A DNA stretch of 39,690 nucleotides. Source: a virus. The position numbers and the translations under genes were made by a program. The stretch spans positions 1-39,690 of the IMG/VR virus record IMGVR_UViG_3300046665_000397. The stretch is one strand, 5' to 3'. The notes under the pieces were generated by a model. It had not been told where the DNA came from and searched no databases. It was given only the letters and a program-made list of their open reading frames with translations. Each line of letters starts with the position of its first letter. The first letter of the stretch is position 1. Shown piece after piece: positions 6,956-14,900 of this stretch.

Positions 6956-8650
6956 ATGGCAAAACAAAAGTTTGATTTTAGTGGATATGCTACTAAAGCT
7001 GATCTTAAATGTTCAGATGGAAGGACAATCCGTAAAGATGCTTTTAAGCATAATGATGGTAAGAAGGTCCCACTGGTTTGGCAGCATATGCATGATGGTC
7101 CTGAAAATATTCTAGGCCATGCCATCTTAGAAAATAGAGAAGATGGAGTATATACCTACTGTGTATTCAATGATACTGAAGAAGGTAAGAGAGCAAGAAC
7201 ACTTGTTGAACATGGAGACATAACTGAGTTATCAATACATGCAAATGAACTTAAGCAGAAGGGTTCAGATGTACTTCATGGTAACATAAGAGAAGTTAGT
7301 CTTGTATTAGCAGGAGCAAATCCTGGAGCTTTCATCGACAATATAGAGTTCAAACATGGAGATACTTTTGAGACTGATGAAACAGAAGCTATCATATATA
7401 CAGATGGCAAATTCACTATGGGCGGGGAAATTGAACATGCCGCTTCTGAAGATAAGGAAACAGTTGGAGATGTATTCAACAGTCTTAATGAAAAACAAAA
7501 GAATGTAGTATATGCCTTAATCGCTCAGGCCATTGACGGGTCAGGAGACGATAAGAATATAGATCACTCAAATAATGGAGGGGAAGATTTTATGAAAAGA
7601 AATGTATTTGACAAAAACACAAAAAAGAAGGATGATGTCCTTGAACACGCAGATGTAGCAGCTATATTTGCAGACGTAAAGAGGTATGGTACACTTAAGG
7701 AAAGTGCGCTAGCTCATGGAATCACAAACATTGACTACCTATTCCCAGATGCAACTTCCATTGATGGAACTCCACAGTTTATAAGCAGAGATATGGGCTG
7801 GGTTAAGAAGGTTATGGCCGGTGTTCACCACACTCCATTCTCAAGAATCAAATCAACATTTGCTGATATAACAGAAGCAGATGCAAGAGCAAGAGGTTAT
7901 ATTAAAGGTAAACTTAAAGTGGAAGAAGTGTTCTCTCTATTAAAGAGAAGTACTACTCCAACTACTGTTTATAAGAAACAAAAGCTTGACAGAGATGACG
8001 TTGTTGATATAACTGACTTCGATGTTGTTGCATGGTTAAAGGCTGAAATGAGAGTTATGCTTGATGAGGAAATAGCTAGAGCTGTCCTTGTTGGTGACGG
8101 TAGATTAGCTTCATCTGATGACAAGGTTAATGAATCTAACATAAGACCTATATGGACAGATGCTGATTTATATTCAGTAAAAGTATCATTTGATGCTCCT
8201 GCTGAGATGACTGATGATCAGAGAGCTAGGGCTTTCATAAAGTCAACAATTAAGTCTAGAAAGGAATACAAAGGTTCCGGAGACCCTACAATGTATATGA
8301 CAGAAAACATGCTTACTGATTGTCTATTGCTTGAAGACACAACTGGAAGAGAGATATATGATTCAGTAGCTAAGTTGGCAACCAAACTTAGAGTTAAGGA
8401 AATAATAACTGTACCAGTTATGGAGAACTTAACTAGAGTTGTAGAAACTGACACTATGACTCTTCACGGAATCATGGTAAATCTAGATGACTACAACATT
8501 GGTGCTGATAAGGGCGGAGCTGTAAACATGTTCGACGATTTCGATATAGACTACAACGCACAGAAGTATCTTATCGAAACTAGAGCAAGTGGAGCATTAA
8601 CAAAGCCATATGCTGCTCTTGTTATAGAATCAAAGGAAGTTGTAGGTTAA
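6956..8650 (+). CDS. Prohead protease fused to HK97-fold major capsid protein
   Basis: 564 residues. Residues 1-130 are an HK97-type prohead protease, with H44 in VWQHMHDGPE, S93 in ITELSIHA and EVSLVLAGANPGA at 113-125. A variable, acidic linker follows (about 130-212). Residues 213-564 are the major capsid protein, with ITEADARARGYIKGKL, a spine helix region, and a C-terminal GGAVNMFDDFDIDYNAQKYL. An in-frame ATG at 7592 (residue 213) has its own excellent ribosome site, so free capsid protein can be made in excess over fusion. The protease presumably cuts itself away during maturation. Confidence 0.88.
   Translation: MAKQKFDFSGYATKADLKCSDGRTIRKDAFKHNDGKKVPLVWQHMHDGPENILGHAILENREDGVYTYCVFNDTEEGKRARTLVEHGDITELSIHANELKQKGSDVLHGNIREVSLVLAGANPGAFIDNIEFKHGDTFETDETEAIIYTDGKFTMGGEIEHAASEDKETVGDVFNSLNEKQKNVVYALIAQAIDGSGDDKNIDHSNNGGEDFMKRNVFDKNTKKKDDVLEHADVAAIFADVKRYGTLKESALAHGITNIDYLFPDATSIDGTPQFISRDMGWVKKVMAGVHHTPFSRIKSTFADITEADARARGYIKGKLKVEEVFSLLKRSTTPTTVYKKQKLDRDDVVDITDFDVVAWLKAEMRVMLDEEIARAVLVGDGRLASSDDKVNESNIRPIWTDADLYSVKVSFDAPAEMTDDQRARAFIKSTIKSRKEYKGSGDPTMYMTENMLTDCLLLEDTTGREIYDSVAKLATKLRVKEIITVPVMENLTRVVETDTMTLHGIMVNLDDYNIGADKGGAVNMFDDFDIDYNAQKYLIETRASGALTKPYAALVIESKEVVG
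7577..7594 (+). promoter_or_regulatory. Internal ribosome-binding site and start codon for capsid protein alone
   Basis: GGAGGGGA at 7577-7584 stands seven bases before ATG 7592-7594, in frame with the long gene (codon 213). The site is as strong as any in the window and lies exactly in the linker between protease and capsid domains. It would yield a 352-residue capsid protein. Confidence 0.75.
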
Positions 8651-8662
8651 TAGATAAATATT

Positions 8663-8706
8663 ATAATTAGAGCGCCCTATTTCATAAGTGACTAGGGCTC
8701 TCTTCA
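8663..8706 (+). terminator. Hairpin terminator or attenuator after the capsid gene
   Basis: GCCCTA 8674-8679 pairs with TAGGGC 8693-8698, extended by GAG/CTC across a small bulge. A short T-rich stretch follows. The sequence around it closely resembles the hairpin after the major tail gene (10026-10076). The weak T-tract and the genes downstream suggest partial termination. Confidence 0.65.
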
Positions 8707-8729
8707 GTAGAAAAAGAAGGAGATTCAAA

Positions 8730-9071
8730 ATGGCTAAATTTTATGGAGAAGTTGGCTATGCTGCTACTGTGAAAACTGCTCCTGGAGTATTTAAGGAGAA
8801 GATAACAGAAAGGCCTCATTCAGGAGACGTTATAAGAATCTCAAGAAATTTACAGGCAGGTGAAAATCTAAATGATGATTTGAATATTAACAATCAATTC
8901 AGCATCATAGCAGATCCATTTGCTTATGAAAATTTCCATTCAATGAGATATGTTAAGTGGATGGGAGGATATTGGAAGATTAGTAAAATAGATGTTCAAA
9001 GACCACGTTTAATATTAACAGTTGGAGGTGTATACAATGGAGAGAAGGCTCCAATTACAAGCGCTCCTTGA
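8730..9071 (+). CDS. Head closure / head-tail joining protein
   Basis: 113 residues from ATG 8730, eight bases after AAGGAGA. An upstream in-frame start at 8688 would place translation inside the terminator hairpin and is rejected. The protein is beta-rich (GEVGYAATVKTAPGVF, VRIS-type strands, MRYVKWMGGYWKISKID) and lies between capsid and tail genes, the place of head-closure proteins in HK97-like phages. The last 35 bases overlap the next gene. There is no sequence motif that fixes the role. Confidence 0.6.
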   Translation: MAKFYGEVGYAATVKTAPGVFKEKITERPHSGDVIRISRNLQAGENLNDDLNINNQFSIIADPFAYENFHSMRYVKWMGGYWKISKIDVQRPRLILTVGGVYNGEKAPITSAP

Positions 9072-9345
9072 AGAACTGATTGGTTCCGAGAATGTATATT
9101 TTCAACCTCCAGCAACAATTGAAATGATATATCCATGCATAGTCTTCAAGAGAGGAGTTAGTAGCAAGACATTATTTGCTAATGATAACCCTTACCGACA
9201 TAAAGTTGGTTATATGGTAACTGTTATAGATGATAATCCAGACAGCGACCTATTATATAAAATCGCCAATCTACCTATGTGTAGTTTTGAGCGACATTAT
9301 ACATCAGATAATCTTAATCACGATGTCTATAATCTTTATTATTAA
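9037..9345 (+). CDS. Neck or tail-completion protein
   Basis: 102 residues from ATG 9037, which is preceded by GGAGGTG. The TTG at 9022 overlaps that site and is not used. An N-terminal helix (RRLQLQALLEELIGS) and a strand-rich remainder (IYPCIVFKRG, HKVGYMVTVID) ending ERHYTSDNLNHDVYNLYY match the general plan of small neck / tail-terminator proteins. The call depends on gene order between the head closure and major tail genes. Confidence 0.55.
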   Translation: MERRLQLQALLEELIGSENVYFQPPATIEMIYPCIVFKRGVSSKTLFANDNPYRHKVGYMVTVIDDNPDSDLLYKIANLPMCSFERHYTSDNLNHDVYNLYY

Positions 9346-9358
9346 GGGGGAATATTAA

Positions 9359-10015
9359 ATGCCAAAAATAGTTTGGGATCAAGCTGGCGAAAAACTTTAC
9401 GAAACAGGTGTAAGTAAAGGAGTACTTTATTTACAAGATGCAACAGGAACATATCCAGCAGGTGTAGCTTGGAATGGTTTAGTTAGTGTAACTGAAAGTC
9501 CTTCAGGTGCAGAACCACAACCACTTTATGCTGACAATGTAAAATATCTTAGTTTAATGTCTGCAGAGGAATTTGCAGCAACAATTGAAGCTTATACTTA
9601 TCCGGATGAATTCGCAGAGTGTGACGGTTCAGCTGAGGTGGCGGTTGGCGTTACTGTTGGACAACAGAATAGAACACCATTTGGTATGGTTTATCAAACC
9701 ATTATAGGAAATGATACAGAGGGGGAAGCTCATGGTTATAAGATTCATATAATCTATGGTTGTCAAGCGGCTCCTTCAGAGAAGGCATATGCATCAGTTA
9801 ATGATTCACCTGAAGCTATAACTTTCTCATGGGAAGTATCAACAACTCCTGTACCAGTTCCTGGATTCAAACCATCTTCTACTCTAGTTATAGATTCAAC
9901 AAAGGTAACTGCACTTAAACTTAAAGCTATTGAAGATCTTCTATTTGGTACTGATGCTGTTGCAGCTAAACTACCATTACCGTCAGAAATAATAACTTTA
10001 ATGGATGCGGCTTAA
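9359..10015 (+). CDS. Major tail (tube) protein
   Basis: 218 residues with strong ribosome site AAGGGGGAA. It has the typical composition of a tail tube subunit: VWDQAGEKLYETGVSKGVLY at the start, Ala/Gly/Glu-rich beta strands, and a well-defined ISFSWEVSTTPVPVP-type segment before a C-terminal helical stretch. It is followed by a terminator-like hairpin, as expected for a highly expressed structural gene. Position between neck proteins and tail assembly genes agrees. Confidence 0.85.
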   Translation: MPKIVWDQAGEKLYETGVSKGVLYLQDATGTYPAGVAWNGLVSVTESPSGAEPQPLYADNVKYLSLMSAEEFAATIEAYTYPDEFAECDGSAEVAVGVTVGQQNRTPFGMVYQTIIGNDTEGEAHGYKIHIIYGCQAAPSEKAYASVNDSPEAITFSWEVSTTPVPVPGFKPSSTLVIDSTKVTALKLKAIEDLLFGTDAVAAKLPLPSEIITLMDAA

Positions 10016-10025
10016 AATTAAAATA

Positions 10026-10076
10026 ATATTATAATCAAAGAGCCCTTTTCTATTCCTGACTAGGGCTCTTTTTAGT
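10026..10076 (+). terminator. Intrinsic terminator after the major tail gene
   Basis: AAAGAGCCC 10037-10045 pairs perfectly with GGGCTCTTT 10063-10071 and runs into a T-tract ending at 10073. It is the better-formed copy of the hairpin found after the capsid gene. Confidence 0.85.
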
Positions 10077-10136
10077 ATGAAATAAGGATATACAAATATT
10101 AATTTTTAAATTTTAAATTTGAAAGGGGATAACCAA

Positions 10137-10523
10137 ATGTTAAAAAAGAGAATGACATATCCAGATTATGATGGAAATCAAAGAACTGAGGATTTCTACT
10201 TTAACCTTACTAAGGCTGAAATAACTGAAATGGAAGTATCAGCTGAAGGCGGACTAACAAAAGCACTTGAGAAGATAGTTGCCGCTCAAGATGGAAAGAG
10301 GATAATAGAATCTTTTAAAGATTTAATATTAAGAGCATATGGTGAAAAGTCTCCAGATGGTAGGAGATTTATAAAGAATCAGGAACTCAGGGATTCGTTT
10401 GCGCAAACAGAAGCATATAGTATGTTATTCATGGAATTATCTATGGATCCTAAAGCTGCTGCTGAATTTGTAAATGCTATCGTTCCAGAAACACCAAAAC
10501 CATCTATAGCACCAGCTAAATAA
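10137..10523 (+). CDS. Tail assembly chaperone-like protein
   Basis: 128 residues from ATG 10137, which follows GAAAGGGGAT. The TTG at 10119 overlaps the ribosome site. The sequence LKKRMTYPDYDGNQRTEDFYFNLTKAEITEME and later GEKSPDGRRFIKNQELRDSFAQTEAYSMLFMELS is the usual pattern of the small protein following the major tail gene in Firmicutes siphophages (gpG-like). The C-terminus is Pro/Ala-rich. No slippery frameshift heptamer was recognised at its end. Confidence 0.7.
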   Translation: MLKKRMTYPDYDGNQRTEDFYFNLTKAEITEMEVSAEGGLTKALEKIVAAQDGKRIIESFKDLILRAYGEKSPDGRRFIKNQELRDSFAQTEAYSMLFMELSMDPKAAAEFVNAIVPETPKPSIAPAK

Positions 10524-10541
10524 TTAGAAGGGAGAATAAGT

Positions 10542-10994
10542 GTGAAAAAATATATAGGAACTAAATTGATACAAGCAAAACCAATGTCACTTGGAGATTA
10601 TAACATCTTTAAAGGATGGGTAATCCCGAAGAATGAAGACCCAAATAGAGAAGGCTACATGGTTAAGTATTCTGATAACTACGTTTCATGGAGTCCAAAG
10701 GGTGAGTTTGACAAATCATATAGACTGATTATAGATATGACGTTTGGACTTGCTATAGAGGCCATGAAGAAGAGCTTTAAAGTTGCTCGTAGAGGTTGGA
10801 ATGGTAAAGGAATGTATATTTACTACGTCCCAGCAAATTCATACCCAGCAACAACAGAAGTAGCCAAAAAAGAATTTGGCGAAATGGTCCCATATAATCC
10901 TTACTTTGCAATTAAGAATGTGAATGGAACAGTTAGCACATGGGTTCCGTCAGTAAATGATTGTTTGGGTGAGGATTATTATATAGTAGAATAG
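10542..10994 (+). CDS. DUF2829 / Tad2-like protein (possible anti-Thoeris)
   Basis: 150 residues from GTG 10542. Residues 1-62 form a frequent partner domain (KKYIGTKLIQAKPMSLGDYN, EGYMVKYSDNYVSWSPK). Residues 66-149 show the DUF2829 pattern: GLAIEAMKKSFKVARRGWNG, KGMYIYYVP, then a C-terminal STWVPSVNDCLGEDYYIVE. DUF2829 includes Tad2, which binds the cyclic ADP-ribose-type signal of Thoeris defence and blocks it. The gene sits as an odd insertion between two tail assembly genes, a common place for moron genes. The family call is good. Anti-Thoeris activity is inferred. Confidence 0.75.
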   Translation: MKKYIGTKLIQAKPMSLGDYNIFKGWVIPKNEDPNREGYMVKYSDNYVSWSPKGEFDKSYRLIIDMTFGLAIEAMKKSFKVARRGWNGKGMYIYYVPANSYPATTEVAKKEFGEMVPYNPYFAIKNVNGTVSTWVPSVNDCLGEDYYIVE

Positions 10995-11018
10995 ATAATT
11001 AGAAGGGAGGCCAAAGGG

Positions 11019-11567
11019 ATGTTAAAAGTCACGGTACCTGATACCGAGCTATACGACGAAAGGACCAATGAGTTCATTTCCTCAAAAGAGCAAATTCTGA
11101 TATTAGAACACTCACTGGTCTCCCTTTCAAAATGGGAATCAAAGTGGAAGAAACCATTCCTATCAAAGACGGAAAAAACTATTGAAGAGACAATAGATTA
11201 CATAAGATGTATGACTATAACACAGAATGTTAAAGACGAAATATATAGCGATAAGATTATAACAGACGATATAATCAATCAAGTAACAGAATATATAGAC
11301 GATGAAATGACAGCTACCACATTTCCAAAGGATGAAACTAAAAACAAAAATAGAGAGACAGTAACAGCTGAAATCATCTATTATTGGATGATAGCTTTAA
11401 ATATATCAAAAGAATATGAGAAATGGCATCTTAATAGATTAATGGCGTTAATTAACGTATGTAATATCAAGAACTCACCTCCGAAGAAAATGAGCAAGAG
11501 GGAAGTAATGAGTAGAAATGCAAGATTAAATGCAGAACGTAAGAAAAAAATGAATAGTAGGGGGTGA
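11019..11567 (+). CDS. Tail assembly protein (second chaperone-type gene)
   Basis: 182 residues. The pattern ILEHSLVSLSKWESKWKKPF, ETIDYIRCMTI, YIDDEMTATTFP, then TAEIIYYWMIALNI, KWHLNRLMALINVCN and a basic KKMSKREVMSRNARLNAERK tail is typical of the conserved protein found just upstream of tape measure genes in Clostridia phages. It is the positional counterpart of gpT-like chaperones but is a separate gene here. Two ribosome-like sites (AAGGGAGG and AAAGGG) precede ATG 11019. Confidence 0.65.
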   Translation: MLKVTVPDTELYDERTNEFISSKEQILILEHSLVSLSKWESKWKKPFLSKTEKTIEETIDYIRCMTITQNVKDEIYSDKIITDDIINQVTEYIDDEMTATTFPKDETKNKNRETVTAEIIYYWMIALNISKEYEKWHLNRLMALINVCNIKNSPPKKMSKREVMSRNARLNAERKKKMNSRG

Positions 11568-11571
11568 CCTA

Positions 11572-11949
11572 ATGATAACTTTTAAACAAAAGGGAGACTT
11601 CAATAAGACAGAAAAATTCTTTAAAGGAGTAGTCACTTCCAACTATATGCATATATTTGAGAAATATGCTCGTCAGGGGGTCAATGCTCTAGCGGCTGCC
11701 ACACCTGTCGATTCAGGGGAAACTGCAAATTCTTGGAATTTCCAAATAAAAAATTATGCTGGAGGAGCATCTATAACATGGACAAATTCTCACGTTGTCG
11801 ATGGAGTTCCGATAGCTATAATATTGCAGTATGGACACGCAACAAGAAACGGTGGATATGTGCAAGGACGAGATTATATAAATCCGGTAATGCAACCAAT
11901 ATTTGATAACATAGCAAAAGATTTATGGGGGGAGGTAAATAATCTATGA
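11572..11949 (+). CDS. HK97 gp10-like tail-completion / neck protein
   Basis: 125 residues from ATG 11572, four bases after the previous stop, with ribosome site GGGGGTGA. The sequence GVNALAAATPVDSGETANSWN followed by HVVDGVPIAIILQYGHATRNGGYVQGRDYINPVMQPIFD is the signature of the HK97 gp10-like family: an 'A-TPVDTG' turn followed by the 'GT' strand and 'P-MRPA'-like end. It joins tail tube to head. Its stop overlaps the tape measure start by four bases. Confidence 0.75.
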   Translation: MITFKQKGDFNKTEKFFKGVVTSNYMHIFEKYARQGVNALAAATPVDSGETANSWNFQIKNYAGGASITWTNSHVVDGVPIAIILQYGHATRNGGYVQGRDYINPVMQPIFDNIAKDLWGEVNNL

Positions 11950-14900
11950 GTAAGAGTGTTGACGAACGTATCGTCCAGATGCGGTTTGATAACAAAGAGT
12001 TTGAGAATGGCATTAAAGCTAGCACTAAATCGCTTGATAATCTTAAAAAAGGTCTACAATTAGACGAATCAGCTAAAAGTTTATCTAATCTAGATAAGGT
12101 TGGTAAGAGTTTCTCTCTAGCCGGAATATCTAGTGGTGTAGAAACAATAGCTAGTAGATTCACAACTCTTGGAATCGTAGGTGTTACAGCCCTCGTAAAT
12201 ATATCTAATTCAGCCATAGATGCTGGTAAAACCCTTATATCATCTCTGACAATAGACCCAATCAAAATGGGATACGAGGAATATGAGACAAAGATGAACG
12301 CCATTCAAACAATATTAACTAATACTTCAAGTAAAGGCACTAAGCTTAAAGACGTTACAGAAGCACTTGACGAATTAAATACTTACTCTGACAAAACCAT
12401 ATATAACTTTTCTGAAATGACAAAGAATATAGGTACTTTCACGGCGGCAGGTGTTGATCTGGAGACATCAACTAGGGCAATACAAGGTATAGCTAATCTT
12501 GCTGCTGGTTCAGGTTCAAGTGCTTTACAAGCATCAACCGCGATGTATCAGCTTTCTCAGGCTATAGCGGCTGGTAAAGTTGGACTACAAGACTGGAACT
12601 CGGTAGTTAATGCTGGAATGGGCGGTGAATTATTCAAGAATGCTCTTCTAGATATGGCTAAAGGTATGCATACTGTTAAGACCGAGATGGTTGACGGACA
12701 AGAAATGATAGTATCATACACTAAGAAGGGTAAAAAGCAGTTAAAGACATTTAGAGATTCTTTAAAAGATGGATGGTTAACATCTAAGGTTCTCGTAGGA
12801 ACTCTTGAAAAATTTGCTAATGACGAATCGTTGTTAAAAGCAGCAACCCAAGTTAAAACATTAACTCAATTATTAAATACAATGAAGGAATCTGTACAAT
12901 CTGGATGGGCTAAGAGTTGGGAATTAATAGTTGGTGATAAGGACCAGGCTGCCGAAGTATTTACTGGTATAAACGACGTATTCAGCAAGATGGCTGGAAA
13001 TGCGGCGGATACTAGGAATGCAATGTTGGAAGTGTGGAACATGAAAGGCGGAAGAGCTTATGCTATAGAAGCCGTTACAAACGCATTTAATGCCTTAATG
13101 GATATACTAAAGCCCATAAAGGAGGCATTTAGAGAAGTCTTCCCTGCTATGACTGGTGAGAGACTTATCGAGATAACAAAGAATATCAGAGACCTAACAT
13201 CAGAATTCAAAATAGGGGATACTACAGCTGCTAATATAAAGGCGACATTCAAAGGATTATTTTCAGTATTAGATATAGGATTGAAAGCTGTCAAGTTAAT
13301 TGTAACTGGTATAGGAGCTCTAATAAAAGCACTAACTCCAGAATTACCTGACGCCATATTAGCTGTAACAGGGTATATTGGTAGTTTCTTAACCTCTATA
13401 AATGATAGTGTAGATGCAAACGCAATAGCTACTACTTCATTGGAAACCCTAGGCAGTATATTTGGGTGGATAGGGGAAGTTATAGGTAAAGTTTCTGAAG
13501 ATATATCCCCATATCTAACAAACGTTAAAGAAATATTGACGTCTTTAGGGGGAGCAATAAAGGAATTCTTTACTGGTACAACAGTAATGGCTAGTTCTAT
13601 GACTACGAGTAACGAGGCATTCGCTGAAGCCACAACCGTATCCTTTGATTTTAAAACAGCATTAGATAAACTCCATGAAATATTCGAAAAAATTGGTAAT
13701 ACAGTTGGAAAGGTAGCAACCGCTATTAAAAATGTCCTGACCCCAGTAATAAAGTTTATTAAAGAAAAAATAGACGAACTTTCATTAGAAAATATTGGTG
13801 CCGTATTAACAGGTAGCGGTTTGTTAATGTTGGCAAGAGCTCTAAGTAAAGGTATAGGTTCAGTATCGGACATTATAACTTCCATATCTGGCGTGTTCGA
13901 CAAACTTGGAGATACATTGAAAGCTTTCCAGTTAAAGGTTAAAGCAGAGGCATTAGTTAAGGTTGCTGTTGCTCTAGCTATATTAGCTGGCGCAATATTC
14001 CTACTATCTAGAATCAAAATAGAAGAATTAGCTGTAGCTTTAGGAGCACTTACACTTGTATTCGCAGAGTTAGTTATAGGTCTTAAGATATTAGAAAAGA
14101 GTACCAGCACAATGAGTATATTTAAGAAACAGTCAAAAATGCAATTAATTGGACTCGGCGTGGCAATACTACTTTTAGCAACAGCTGTAAAAACGCTATC
14201 ATCACTTGATCCGGATAAGTTAAAACAAGGGGTAACCGCCATAGCAGAAATAATGGGCATGCTTGTAGTATTTATAAACATGACTAAGAGCGGAGACTTG
14301 GCAACCTCAGCTGGAGGCTTAGTAGCATTTTCATTAGGTATAACCATTCTGGCAGGAGCATTAGCTATATTTGGTAACTTAAAACCAGAGGTCCTTAAAC
14401 AAGGTACAGAGGCTATAGTCGCTCTAATGGGTGCAATAATGTTATTTATAAACCTAACAAGAGGTGGAGACTTGAAAGCTAGTGCTGCTGGTTTAATGGG
14501 ATTTGCTACTGGCATAGCCATTCTAGCTGGAGCGTTAGCAATATTTGGCAATTTGAAACCTGAAGTTCTTAAACAAGGTGGCGAAGCATTAGCCTCACTT
14601 ATGTCGGTAATAGCGATGTTTGTATTAGTTACAAAAGGTGGCGATTTGAAGGCTAGTGGTGGAGGTTTAATGGGATTTGCAACAGGTATAGCTATCCTAT
14701 GTGGATCGCTAGCAATACTCGGCAAAATGAAACCAGAGGTTCTAGAACAAGGAGCAAAAGCTATCATAACCCTTATGGGTTCGATAGGCGTATTTGTAAT
14801 GATGACAAGAGGTGGAGACCTGAAACAAAGCTCGGCTGGTATGATGGGATTTGCCGTAGGTCTTGCTTTATTATCAGGAGCATTGGCACTTCTTGGGAAT

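Noticed and set aside
11816-12304. 162-residue minus-strand open frame
   Set aside because: It overlaps two well-supported plus-strand genes, has no ribosome site, and no plausible product.
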